Part shown: positions 18,957 to 26,940 of the stretch, one piece after another
Numbering within the stretch: position 1 is the stretch's first letter
How the letters are laid out: every line of letters starts with the position of its first letter
DNA from: Rhodobacter sp. Har01
GTDB taxonomy: Bacteria; Pseudomonadota; Alphaproteobacteria; Rhodobacterales; Rhodobacteraceae
Reading direction: 5' to 3'
Length of the DNA stretch: 64,000 bases
Assembly (NCBI RefSeq): GCF_020564565.1
Contig: NZ_JAJCTD010000006.1
Coordinates: 124,001 to 188,000, forward strand
Notes under the pieces: model-generated
Databases searched by the model: none
The model's input: only the letters and a program-made list of their open reading frames with translations
What the model was told of the DNA's origin: nothing
Translations under genes and position numbers: made by a program

Positions 18957-18977
18957 CGAATTTTCGACGAAAATTCG
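18957..18977. repeat. AT-rich palindrome between the saccharopine genes
   Basis: A near-perfect palindrome with core GAATTTTCGACGAAAATTC, only the centre base unpaired, inside a 56-nt gap of an operon. Direct repeats of AAAGGACC (minus strand) flank it. It resembles the palindromes at 6186 and 10387 in layout (AT-rich, GAATTC-like ends) but differs in sequence. Confidence 0.75.
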
Positions 18978-18988
18978 GGGTCCTTTGG

Positions 18989-20041
18989 TCAGAGGGTGGC
19001 GCTGTGGCGGGCGAATTCGGCGTGGGCCCGGCCCCAGACGCCCGCGGCAAGGTCGGTCAGCGTCAAGAGCGAGGGCAGCAGTTGGGCGGCATAATCCTGC
19101 GACGATTCGACCGGCATCAGCGAGGGCAGGTTGTCGATGGCGGTCACGTCCAGCGGCGGCGTGCCGTGGACGCGCAGGGCGGGGGCGTCCCATTCGGTCG
19201 CACGGTCATAGATCTTGATCGGCGAGAAGTCCGAGGTCGGGTCGCAGGCGATGTCGCCGATGACGGTCAGCTTGCGGGCCGGGTCGGTTGTCGCGCTGGC
19301 GGGCACGAAGACCGGGCAGCCGGGGCGGGCGAGGATGCAGTTGAGGAAGATCTCATGCTGCAGAACCTGGGGAAACGGGCCGCCGTGCGCGGTTTCGGCG
19401 ATGTCCCAGCGGGTGACCTCAACCCCCATGGCGGTGCAAAGGTCGGCGGCGCCGGTGCCGACGCGGCCCAGCGCGCCGATGATCAGGGCACGGGGGCGCG
19501 CGAGGCCCTTCAGGTCCTCTTCCAGCGCGGCGATCAGGGCGGCGCGCGAGGGCACCTTGGCGACCGGGCCGCAGAGGGCCTGGCGCTGTTGGGCGGCCCA
19601 GCACTTCAGGCTGACGGCGGCGCCGGCGAAACCGGCCCAGTAGCCGAAGGCGGCGACGCGGCGGCCGGTCTCGTCCACCAGGTATTCCAGGTCATAGAGC
19701 GTGCCGCCGCCGGCCATGAAACGGCGCAGCAGCTGCTGCCCTGCCGGCTGGCCCTTGTAGGCATGGCCGAACATGATGTGGCGGTGCGGCAGGGGCGTGC
19801 CGTCCTCGGGCAGTTCCTTGAGGCCGAAGATGATGGCGTCGCGCGGGGCGTCGGGCCAGCTGTTTTCCGGCACGATCTCGGCCCCGGCGGCACGGTAGCC
19901 GTCGATCGGGATGGCGCGGACCGAGGAGTGTTCCACCGACACGCGGATGCCGGCGGCGATCAGCGCGGCCAAGCCTTCGGGCAGCAGGCCCACCCGTTCC
20001 TCGTTCGGGCGCTGCTCGGCCCGGACCCAGAGATGCGTCAT
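18989..20041 (-). CDS. Saccharopine dehydrogenase, lysine-forming type (lysine-ketoglutarate reductase)
   Basis: A 350-residue LYS1-type enzyme. The alanine-dehydrogenase-like N-terminus (WVRAEQRPNEERVGLLPEG) and the active-site lysine and histidine in GLKELPED and HRHIMFGHAYKGQ are all present, followed by a Rossmann domain with IIGALGRVGTGAADL. It joins lysine and 2-oxoglutarate with NAD(P)H. It is the first gene of the pair, with the glutamate-forming partner 56 nt downstream. Confidence 0.88.
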   Translation of the reverse strand: MTHLWVRAEQRPNEERVGLLPEGLAALIAAGIRVSVEHSSVRAIPIDGYRAAGAEIVPENSWPDAPRDAIIFGLKELPEDGTPLPHRHIMFGHAYKGQPAGQQLLRRFMAGGGTLYDLEYLVDETGRRVAAFGYWAGFAGAAVSLKCWAAQQRQALCGPVAKVPSRAALIAALEEDLKGLARPRALIIGALGRVGTGAADLCTAMGVEVTRWDIAETAHGGPFPQVLQHEIFLNCILARPGCPVFVPASATTDPARKLTVIGDIACDPTSDFSPIKIYDRATEWDAPALRVHGTPPLDVTAIDNLPSLMPVESSQDYAAQLLPSLLTLTDLAAGVWGRAHAEFARHSATL

Positions 20042-20235
20042 GTGTCTCCTTTTCCGCGCGGCGGTAGCGGCCGTCGCATGCCCCGCGTGCTTAATGCGCG
20101 TCGCGGGCTTCGTCCACCGCGTCCGGCGAAGGACTGTGTGCTGCAGCCGGATTTGCGTTTTGTTAACCGCTGCCGTGTCAGGCTTGCCGGAACCGGCCGC
20201 CCTGGCCGGGTTGGATTTCGCGCCATGGGGGTTTC

Positions 20236-20409
20236 ATGCTGGTCGGTCTGCTGCTGATCTCGATCCTGTCCGGCCTGACCGCCGCCGCCGCCGCGCTGGT
20301 CGCCGGGACCACCTTGCCGATGGCCCTTGCCTGCTACGTTCTGGGCGGCGCTTTCGGTGCGGGCCTTCTGATCCTGCACGCCTGCAGCGGCGTGACCGAC
20401 CAGACCTGA
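20236..20409 (+). CDS. Small two-helix membrane protein
   Basis: A 57-residue frame starting ATG at 20236: two hydrophobic helices (about residues 2-23 and 27-48) joined by a short GTTLPMA turn, then a hydrophilic tail SGVTDQT. Codon use is strongly GC at third positions, as in real genes here. I do not recognise a family. It lies divergent from the saccharopine operon (195 nt) and is followed by short GACC-rich tandem repeats. Confidence 0.5.
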   Translation: MLVGLLLISILSGLTAAAAALVAGTTLPMALACYVLGGAFGAGLLILHACSGVTDQT

Positions 20410-20851
20410 CCGACCTGACCGACCAGACCAGACCGGCGCGGAGAGTGCCGCGGGCGGATTATAGCCGATCGCGAAACGATTCCTGAAGATCGGCGGGAAC
20501 CAGCGCAAAACCCGGACGGAGATCGGCGAACCTTTGCGGGGCGAATCGGTCTGCCGCTAAAAAGTGTCGAGAAATCAACAACTCGCCCGCTGGTTGTGCC
20601 GCGACGGACCCGGGCCGCGAGAAGGCCGGAAAAACTGCTCCGTTCACGTTCAATTGCGGCCGAAATGTGGTGCCATGCAGGACTATTTCATGGCCAAGAC
20701 CCCAGCATTGGGAGTATTCTTGACCTGTAGACGGTGTGTGACGTGTACGGTTCATGGGACGGGACGTTTTGGGCTTTCAGAGCCAGTTTGATGAGATTTT
20801 TGCCGGACGGAATTGTGCTGTCTGGCCAACACTGTTGGTAGGTAATTGACA
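20410..20851. other. 442-nt region without a supported gene, leader of the sugar transferase
   Basis: It begins with GACC-rich direct repeats (about 20395-20431), then becomes richer in A and T than the surrounding DNA, as expected for a regulatory region. A TTGACC at 20720-20725 with TGTACG 18 nt later is a weak promoter candidate. A 75-codon frame at 20564-20791 shows no family features or coding bias. I see no tRNA or clear structured RNA. Confidence 0.45.
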
Positions 20852-21559
20852 ATGGGCATCAGCTTTCACGACTTGAACCGAACCGCGGCGACCAGTGTCG
20901 TGGTGACCAAACCCGCAGCTTCCGTTCGCCCTGAGACGACCGCGCTTGGCCGCGGGCTGTATCGTCGCATCGGCAAGCGGGCGCTGGACGTTGCGCTGAT
21001 TCTTGCCGCTGCGCCGGTGATCGTGCCGGTGGTCGGCGCCTTGGCGCTGGGCGTGGCGCTGGATGGGGGCCGTCCGTTCTATGTTCAGTCCCGCGTCGGG
21101 CTGAACGGCAAGACCTTCCGGATGTGGAAGCTGCGCAGCATGGTGCCTGACGCCGATGCACGGATGGAGGCGCATCTGGCTTCGGATCCCGAAGCGCGGG
21201 CCGAGTGGGATCGGACGCAGAAGCTGCGCCAGGACCCGCGGGTGACCCGGTTCGGCCAGTTCCTGCGCCGGTCCAGCCTGGATGAGCTGCCGCAGTTGTG
21301 GAACGTGCTGAAGGGCGACATGAGCCTGGTCGGACCGCGGCCGATGATGCCCTGCCAGCGCCAGATGTACCCCGGCACCGCCTATTATGCGCTGCGTCCG
21401 GGCGTCACCGGCTTCTGGCAGATTTCCGACCGCCACCGCACCAGCTTTGCCGCGCGGGCCGAGTTCGATGCCGCCTACGAGGCCAGTCTGTCTGCGCGCA
21501 CCGACGTCGATGTGCTGGTTCGGACGTTCTCGGTGGTGCTGCGCGGCACCGGCTGCTGA
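20852..21559 (+). CDS. Exopolysaccharide-type undecaprenyl-phosphate sugar transferase
   Basis: A 235-residue member of the ExoY/WcaJ sugar-1-phosphate transferases. KRALDVALILAAAPVIVPVV (about 41-60) is the membrane hairpin, followed by KLRSM, LRRSSLDELPQLWNVLKGDMS and LVGPRPMMP, the classic catalytic blocks, then GVTGFWQI. It starts lipid-linked sugar assembly for an exopolysaccharide. No other polysaccharide genes are adjacent, so it acts with genes elsewhere. ATG 20852 was chosen; a TTG two codons earlier is possible. Confidence 0.92.
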   Translation: MGISFHDLNRTAATSVVVTKPAASVRPETTALGRGLYRRIGKRALDVALILAAAPVIVPVVGALALGVALDGGRPFYVQSRVGLNGKTFRMWKLRSMVPDADARMEAHLASDPEARAEWDRTQKLRQDPRVTRFGQFLRRSSLDELPQLWNVLKGDMSLVGPRPMMPCQRQMYPGTAYYALRPGVTGFWQISDRHRTSFAARAEFDAAYEASLSARTDVDVLVRTFSVVLRGTGC

Positions 21560-21582
21560 CCCAGCCGACCCATCGTCCTGCC

Positions 21583-21608
21583 AAGGCCGCGCCTTCGGGC
21601 GCGGCCTT
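21583..21608 (+). terminator. Rho-independent-type hairpin after the sugar transferase
   Basis: An 11-bp perfect stem AAGGCCGCGCC / GGCGCGGCCTT closed by a TTCG tetraloop, 23 nt after the sugar-transferase stop. The T tract after it is short, as is common in GC-rich genomes. Confidence 0.75.
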
Positions 21609-21731
21609 GTGCGTGCTGCAATGCCGCGTTGCGGGTGCAGCGACGAATTCGCGCGACAAGGGTAAATCATTCGCTAACAGTTCACCTATTGCCCGGGCGC
21701 ACAGCCGAGGGGCCCTGGAGGAGGGCGGAGG

Positions 21732-21953
21732 ATGAACAAGGTGATCGCCACGATCTGCGTCATCAGCTGGTCGGGCTTCTGGGCGTTCGGGTTTCTTGCA
21801 CTGTCCGCCGGGGTGGGCAGCAGCAGCCAGCTGGTCATCGCGCTTGTGCTGGCAGCGGCGGGCCTGTTCACCGGGGTCTTCACCTATCTGAAGATCGCCC
21901 GCTCGACCGATCCGCAGCGCTGGCGCCATGTCCGCCAGGTCGATCCCACCTGA
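21732..21953 (+). CDS. Small two-helix membrane protein
   Basis: A 73-residue protein with two membrane helices (about residues 4-26 and 33-53) and a basic tail ARSTDPQRWRHVRQVDPT. A strong ribosome site GGAGGAGGGCGGAGG directly precedes ATG 21732. I do not recognise a family. It is flanked by a terminator upstream and a convergent LysR gene, so it is probably transcribed alone. Confidence 0.72.
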   Translation: MNKVIATICVISWSGFWAFGFLALSAGVGSSSQLVIALVLAAAGLFTGVFTYLKIARSTDPQRWRHVRQVDPT

Positions 21954-21959
21954 CACCCG

Positions 21960-22850
21960 CTAGCGGCCCTTGGCGCCCAGCCGTTCGGCGGCGTCGATCA
22001 GGGCGGCCAGCATCGGTGTCTGCGGCTCGCGCCGCGGCGCGATCAGGCCGACCAGGTGCTCGGCTTCGGGCTCGACCAGGGGGATGACGCACAACTGCCC
22101 GCCCGCCGCAAACAGCTCGGCCAGGCGCTTGGGGACCACGCTGGCCCAGGCGCCGGTCATCACATGGGCGACCAGCGCGATGGTCGAGTTCGATTCGATC
22201 GACGGCGCCGCGCGCACGCCGGCCTCGGCCAGGTGCTGGTTGACGATGCGGCGGTTCTGCATGTCGCCTGTCAGGAGGCACAGCGGCGCGTCCGCCGCCT
22301 CGGCCCAGGTCACCCGGTCGCGGGCGGCCAGCGGGCTGCCGGGGGCGCAGAGAAAGCGGTAGAATTCCGCGTAGAGCGGCACCTTGGCGACGCGGCCGAG
22401 GGGTTCGTTGTCGAGGTAGGTGATCCCGGCATCAAGGTCGAGGCTGTCAAGGCCGGCCAGGATTTCGGCGCTGGTGCGCGACAGGATCTGGATGCGCACG
22501 CCGGGGTGGCGGGCAAGGAAGGGGCGGGTCAGGTCGGCGACCATGGGCAGCGCGGTGGGGATGACGCCCAGCCGCAGGCTGCCGGTCAGGCCGGCCCTGA
22601 GGCTGCGCATCTCGTCTTTCAGCGCGCGGGTGTCGCCGACGATGCGAAGCGCGCGGTCCAGCACGCGCTGGCCTTCGGGGGTGAGGCCCTGGAAGCTGCG
22701 GCCGCGGAAGACAAGCTGCACGCCAAGCTGGTCTTCCAGCTGGCGGAGGGCCGAGGACAGCGACGGCTGGGTTACCCCGCAGGCCTGCGCGGCGCGGCCG
22801 AAGTGGCGTTCGCGGGCCAGCGCAATGAACATTTCCAGCTTGTCGATCAT
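21960..22850 (-). CDS. LysR-family transcriptional regulator
   Basis: A 296-residue LysR protein: N-terminal winged helix (HFGRAAQACGVTQPSLSSALRQLE) and a periplasmic-binding-protein-like effector domain. The blocks PLYAEFYRFL and GDMQNRRIVNQ recall regulators found beside NAD-dependent formate dehydrogenase operons, but no such operon is in the window. ATG 22850 gives the conserved MIDKLEMFIALARE start. It is divergent from the S49 peptidase gene, with a long hairpin in between. Confidence 0.88.
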   Translation of the reverse strand: MIDKLEMFIALARERHFGRAAQACGVTQPSLSSALRQLEDQLGVQLVFRGRSFQGLTPEGQRVLDRALRIVGDTRALKDEMRSLRAGLTGSLRLGVIPTALPMVADLTRPFLARHPGVRIQILSRTSAEILAGLDSLDLDAGITYLDNEPLGRVAKVPLYAEFYRFLCAPGSPLAARDRVTWAEAADAPLCLLTGDMQNRRIVNQHLAEAGVRAAPSIESNSTIALVAHVMTGAWASVVPKRLAELFAAGGQLCVIPLVEPEAEHLVGLIAPRREPQTPMLAALIDAAERLGAKGR

Positions 22851-22879
22851 GTCGGCAGCCTGCCCCGGTGTTGCGCCCG

Positions 22880-22946
22880 GGGCAAGGGTCCGGGCCGACG
22901 CCGCGCCCACCCGCCCACCCCGCGGCGCCGGCCCGGCCCCTTGCCC
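22880..22946. repeat. Long inverted repeat in the LysR/S49 divergent gap
   Basis: Arms GGGCAAGGGTCCGGGCCG (22880-22897) and its complement at 22929-22946 match at 17 of 18 bases; inside them CGCCGCG and CGCGGCG pair again. This occupies most of the 125-nt gap between the divergent genes, so it may be a stable cruciform or RNA hairpin or a regulator target. Confidence 0.7.
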
Positions 22947-22975
22947 TGCGGGGGCCTTCGCCTTACCTCTGCCGC

Positions 22976-23770
22976 ATGCGCCACCTCATCCCCTTCTTTC
23001 CCAAGCCGGCCTTCGTGCCCGTCCTTCGCCTGCAAGGCACCATCGGCGCCGGCGGGCGGGCGTTGAACGACGCCGCCCTGGCGCCGATGATCGAGCGCGC
23101 CTTCAGCCGCGGCAAACCTGCCGCGGTGGCGCTGGTGATCAACTCGCCCGGCGGGTCGGCGGCGCAATCCAGCCTGATCGCGGCGCGCATCCGGCGGCTG
23201 GCGGATGAGAAGAAGGTGCCGGTGCATGCCTTCGTCGAGGACATCGCGGCCTCGGGCGGCTACTGGCTGGCCTGCGCGGCGGACGACATCTGGGTCGATG
23301 CCAGTTCCATCGTCGGCTCGATCGGGGTGATCTTCGCCGGCTTCGGCTTTCAGGACCTGATGAAGCGGCAGGGTGTCGAGCGGCGCATCCAGACCGCCGG
23401 CAAGTCGAAGAGTTTTGCCGACCCGTTCAAGCCGCAGACGGCCGAGGACGTGGCCCGCATCCGGGCGCTGCTGACGCCGCTGCACGACAACTTCATCGGC
23501 CATGTGAAGGCCCGTCGCGGGGGGAAGCTGGACGCAAAGGCCGACCTGTTCAACGCCGACATCTGGGTGGGCGAGGCCGCGGCCAAGCTGGGGCTGGTCG
23601 ACGGCGTGGCGCATCTGAAGCCCAAGCTGATGCAGCTTTACGGCGACAAGGTGCGGTTGGTGCCCTATGCGCAGCGGCGCAGCCTGGCGCAACGGCTGGG
23701 GCTGGCGGCGGCCGACACGGCGCTGGCGGCGGTGGAAGACCGCGCGATCTGGTCCGGCTACGGGTTGTGA
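22976..23770 (+). CDS. S49-family serine peptidase (SppA/SohB type)
   Basis: A 264-residue short S49 peptidase. LVINSPGGSAAQSSLIA forms the oxyanion region, the nucleophilic serine lies in DIAASGGYWLACA, and the general-base lysine in TAGKSKSFADPF. It lacks the long N-terminal domain of E. coli SppA. Such enzymes clear cleaved signal peptides or membrane proteins. No clear signal sequence is seen. A short membrane zinc-ribbon gene follows after 1 nt. Confidence 0.9.
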   Translation: MRHLIPFFPKPAFVPVLRLQGTIGAGGRALNDAALAPMIERAFSRGKPAAVALVINSPGGSAAQSSLIAARIRRLADEKKVPVHAFVEDIAASGGYWLACAADDIWVDASSIVGSIGVIFAGFGFQDLMKRQGVERRIQTAGKSKSFADPFKPQTAEDVARIRALLTPLHDNFIGHVKARRGGKLDAKADLFNADIWVGEAAAKLGLVDGVAHLKPKLMQLYGDKVRLVPYAQRRSLAQRLGLAAADTALAAVEDRAIWSGYGL

Positions 23771-23771
23771 C

Positions 23772-23942
23772 ATGCTGGTGAAGATCATCCTTCTGTTCCT
23801 GCTGGCGATGGTCCTGATCGGCATGGTCGGCAAGCTGCTGTTCCCCGACCGGATGCCGCGGCTGGCCCGCAAGAAGACCTGCCCCCGCTGCGGCCGCCCG
23901 CAGATCGGCCGCAAGCCCTGCGACTGCGGGGGCAAGGCATGA
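23772..23942 (+). CDS. Small membrane-anchored zinc-ribbon protein
   Basis: A 56-residue protein: one N-terminal membrane helix (residues 2-22), a basic linker, and a cysteine cluster KKTCPRCGRPQIGRKPCDCGG holding CxxC and CxC, enough for one zinc. The start ATG 23772 lies 1 nt after the S49 stop, and its TGA overlaps the next ATG by 4 nt, so it is translated between the two. Function unknown; I know no characterised homologue. Confidence 0.75.
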   Translation: MLVKIILLFLLAMVLIGMVGKLLFPDRMPRLARKKTCPRCGRPQIGRKPCDCGGKA

Positions 23943-24712
23943 CCGCCCTGGTCACCGGGGCCGGGCGGCGGCTGGGCCGGGCGATGGCCTTGTATCTGGC
24001 GGGCCGGGGACATGACGTGGCGGTTCACCACGCCACCTCGGCCGATGAGGCGGAAGCGGTGGCCGACGAGATTCGCGCCCTCGGCCGCAAGGCGGTGACG
24101 CTGGAGGCCGACCTGCTGGTCGAGGCGCAGGTGCAGGCGCTGGTGCCGCGGGCGGCGGCGGCGCTGGGGCCGCTGAAGGTGCTGGTCAACAACGCCTCGA
24201 TCTTCGAATACGACCGGATCGACACGGCGACTCGGGAAAGCTGGGACCGTCACATCGAATCGAACCTGCGCGCGCCCTATGTTCTGATCCAGCACTTTGC
24301 CGGGCAATGCCCGCCGGCGATTCCGGACGCAGCCGGAGAGCCGCTGGCGCAGGGCCTGGTGGTCAACATGATCGACCAGCGGGTGTGGAAGCCGACGCCC
24401 GAGTTTTCGACCTATACCATCGCCAAGATGGGGCTCTGGGCGCTGACGCGCACGGCGGCGCAGGGTCTGGCGCCGCATGTGCGGGTCAATGCCATCGGCC
24501 CCGGGCCGACGTTGCGGGGCGGGCGGCAAAGCGCGGACCACTTTGCCCGGCAGCGCGCGGCGACCATCCTCAACCGCGGAGCGAATGAGGCGGACATCAC
24601 CGCAGCCTTGGGTTTTCTGCTGGACGCGCCCGCCGTCACGGGGCAGATGATCGCCGTCGATGGAGGCCAGCATCTGGCCTGGAAATCGCCCGACGTGCTG
24701 GGAGTCGAGTGA
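23939..24712 (+). CDS. SDR-family oxidoreductase, pteridine-reductase-like
   Basis: A 257-residue short-chain dehydrogenase. TGAGRRLG at residue 6, NNAS near 85, and YTIAKMG (Tyr and Lys of the active site) are present. The basic TGAGRRLG and HHATS blocks suggest NADPH use, as in FolM/PTR1 dihydropteridine reductases. FolM-like function is an inference from these motifs. It is co-translated with the zinc-ribbon gene. Confidence 0.85.
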   Translation: MTALVTGAGRRLGRAMALYLAGRGHDVAVHHATSADEAEAVADEIRALGRKAVTLEADLLVEAQVQALVPRAAAALGPLKVLVNNASIFEYDRIDTATRESWDRHIESNLRAPYVLIQHFAGQCPPAIPDAAGEPLAQGLVVNMIDQRVWKPTPEFSTYTIAKMGLWALTRTAAQGLAPHVRVNAIGPGPTLRGGRQSADHFARQRAATILNRGANEADITAALGFLLDAPAVTGQMIAVDGGQHLAWKSPDVLGVE

Positions 24713-25010
24713 CCCCGGCCGGAGTTGTCCACTTCGAACATGCATTTCACGGGTCTGTTACAAAAAGCCTTGCGAACTCAACGATTTGCCGGATGGTCAA
24801 TAATCTTTCCTGCAAATTCAATGGCTTGCGGATTTGCCTCTTTTTTGTGCAGACCGCCTGCCCGGGCCGAATACAAGGAGAATTCCGCGCTCGCGCGATT
24901 TTCTCCGCCGAGTTATCCACAGAAACCGTGGACAGCTTTCCTCTTGCGCCGGCCCGTGGTTCATTGCAGCCGGGCCCCAGAATCGCGGCATCTCAGACGG
25001 GCCGAACGGC
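24713..25010. other. AT-rich intergenic region with DnaA-box-like sites
   Basis: 298 nt before uvrC. Bases 24760-24850 are distinctly AT-rich for this genome (CAATAATC, TGCAAATTCAATGG, CTTTTTTGTG). TTATCCACA at 24913-24921 is a perfect DnaA box, TTGTCCACT at 24725-24733 a near one, and TGTCCAC occurs reversed at 24928-24934. A GGAGAA/TTCTCC hairpin lies at 24888-24905. It must contain the uvrC promoter; a replication function is only a hypothesis. Confidence 0.5.
24913..24921 (+). promoter_or_regulatory. Consensus DnaA box
   Basis: TTATCCACA fits the DnaA consensus TTATNCACA exactly, 90 nt before the uvrC start. Confidence 0.55.
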
Positions 25011-26864
25011 ATGAACGAACAGACCCGCACCGGGCATGAGGTGATCCAGGACTACCTGCGCACGCTGGACGGCTCGCCCGGCGTCTATCGCATGCTGAAC
25101 GCCGCTTCCGAGGTGCTGTATGTGGGCAAGGCGCGCAACCTGAAGGCGCGGGTGTCCAGCTATGCGCGGCCGGCGGGGCATTCGGGGCGGATCGCCCGGA
25201 TGATCGCCGAGACGGCGCAGATGATGTTCCTGTCGACCCGCAGCGAGGTCGAGGCGCTGCTGCTGGAGCAGAACCTGATCAAGCAGCTGAAGCCGCGCTA
25301 CAACGTGCTGATGCGGGACGACAAGAGTTTCCCGAACATCCTGATCGGCAAGACGCATGCCTTTCCGCAGATCAAGAAGCACCGTGGCGCGAAGAAGGAG
25401 AAGGGCAGTTACTTCGGCCCGTTTGCCAGCGCCGGCGCGGTGAATCGCACGCTGAACCAGTTGCAGCGGGTGTTCCTGCTGCGGAACTGTTCCGACAGCA
25501 TGTTCGAAAGCCGCACGCGCCCCTGCCTGCAGTTCCAGATCAAGCGCTGCTCGGCGCCCTGTGTCGGCCGCATCCGCGAGGTCGACTATGCCGATCTGGT
25601 GGCCGATGCTGAGCGGTTCCTGCAGGGCAAGTCCACCACCGTGCAGGCCGATCTGGCCCGCGCCATGGCCGAGGCCAGCGCGGCGATGGAGTTCGAGCGG
25701 GCGGCGGCGCTGCGCGACCGGATCAAGGCGCTGACGGCGGTGCAGTCGGCCCAAGGCATCAACCCGGCCAGCGTGGCCGAGGCCGATGTGGTGGCGGTGC
25801 ATCTGGACCATGGCCAGGCCTGCGTGCAGGTGTTCTTCATCCGGGCGCATCAAAGCTGGGGCAACCGGGATTTCTACCCGCGCACCGGATCGGGCGCGGA
25901 AGAGCCGGAAATCCTTGAGGCCTTCCTGACCCAGTTCTACGACGACAAGGACCCGCCCCGGCTGATCCTGCTTTCGCATCCGGTGGACAACGCCGACCTG
26001 GTGGCGCAGGCGCTGTCGGACCGCGCTGGGCGCCGCGTCGAACTGGCGGTGCCGCAGCGGGGCGAGAAGGCCGAGCTGGTGGAGAACGCCGCCCGCAACG
26101 CCCGCGAAAGCCTGGCGCGGCGGATGTCCGAAAGCTCGACCCAGATGAAGCTGCTGCAGGGCCTGGCCGAGGCGTTCGACCTGGATGCCCCGCCGCAACG
26201 GATTGAAGTCTATGACAACGCTCATATCCAGGGCGCGGATGCGGTGGGCGGCATGGTCGTGGCCGGGCCGGAGGGGTTCCTCAGGTCGCAGTATCGCAAG
26301 TTCAACATCCGCTCGGACGCGGGCGCGAACAGCGACGACTTCGGCATGATGCGCGAGGTGCTGATGCGGCGCTTCGAGCGGCTGCTGAAGGAAGACCCGG
26401 ATCGCAAGTCCGACACCTGGCCCGACCTTCTGCTGATCGACGGCGGGCAGGGGCAGGTGTCTGCGGTGGCGGGCATCCTGGCCGACCTCGGGGTGGACGA
26501 CATTCCGGTCGTCGGCGTGGCCAAGGGCATCGACCGCGACGCCGGGAAAGAGGAATTCCATCGCCCCGGCGAGCGGCCCTTTGCGCTGCAACGGAACGAC
26601 CCGGTGCTGTACTTCGTCCAGCGCCTGCGCGACGAGGCGCACCGCTGGGCCAATGGTGCACACCGGGCCAAGCGGTCGAAATCGGTGGCCGCCACACCGC
26701 TGGACGAGATCCCCGGCGTCGGCGCCACCCGCAAGCGCGCGCTGCTGGCCCATTTCGGCAGCGCCAAGGCGGTCAGCCGCGCCGCCCTGCCGGACCTGAT
26801 GGCGGTCGATGGCATCTCGCAGGCGATGGCGGAAACCGTCTACAATTTCTTCCATCGCGACTGA
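25011..26864 (+). CDS. uvrC: Excinuclease ABC subunit C UvrC
   Basis: A 617-residue nucleotide-excision-repair nuclease. The N-terminal GIY-YIG domain is visible as PGVYRML...[13 protein letters not shown], followed by the cysteine-containing [15 protein letters not shown], the UVR motif near residue 215-250, the RNase H-like domain ([17 protein letters not shown] block, [13 protein letters not shown]) and a C-terminal double helix-hairpin-helix ([17 protein letters not shown]). It makes the two cuts around damage with UvrB. ATG 25011 gives the family N-terminus; earlier starts read into the regulatory region. Confidence 0.96.
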   Translation: MNEQTRTGHEVIQDYLRTLDGSPGVYRMLNAASEVLYVGKARNLKARVSSYARPAGHSGRIARMIAETAQMMFLSTRSEVEALLLEQNLIKQLKPRYNVLMRDDKSFPNILIGKTHAFPQIKKHRGAKKEKGSYFGPFASAGAVNRTLNQLQRVFLLRNCSDSMFESRTRPCLQFQIKRCSAPCVGRIREVDYADLVADAERFLQGKSTTVQADLARAMAEASAAMEFERAAALRDRIKALTAVQSAQGINPASVAEADVVAVHLDHGQACVQVFFIRAHQSWGNRDFYPRTGSGAEEPEILEAFLTQFYDDKDPPRLILLSHPVDNADLVAQALSDRAGRRVELAVPQRGEKAELVENAARNARESLARRMSESSTQMKLLQGLAEAFDLDAPPQRIEVYDNAHIQGADAVGGMVVAGPEGFLRSQYRKFNIRSDAGANSDDFGMMREVLMRRFERLLKEDPDRKSDTWPDLLLIDGGQGQVSAVAGILADLGVDDIPVVGVAKGIDRDAGKEEFHRPGERPFALQRNDPVLYFVQRLRDEAHRWANGAHRAKRSKSVAATPLDEIPGVGATRKRALLAHFGSAKAVSRAALPDLMAVDGISQAMAETVYNFFHRD

Positions 26865-26940
26865 TCCGGCCGCGCGGAAACCGGATGGTAACGAAAGCCG
26901 CGCTATCGCTTGGGGCGCAAGTCCCAAAACGGTGAAGCAG

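Noticed and set aside
20564..20791. A 75-codon frame upstream of the sugar transferase
   Set aside because: No ribosome site, no coding-type third positions and no recognisable features; the region fits a regulatory leader better.
24834..25010. Longer uvrC reading frame starting at 24834
   Set aside because: The added residues cover the AT-rich regulatory region and match nothing in UvrC; ATG 25011 gives the family N-terminus.
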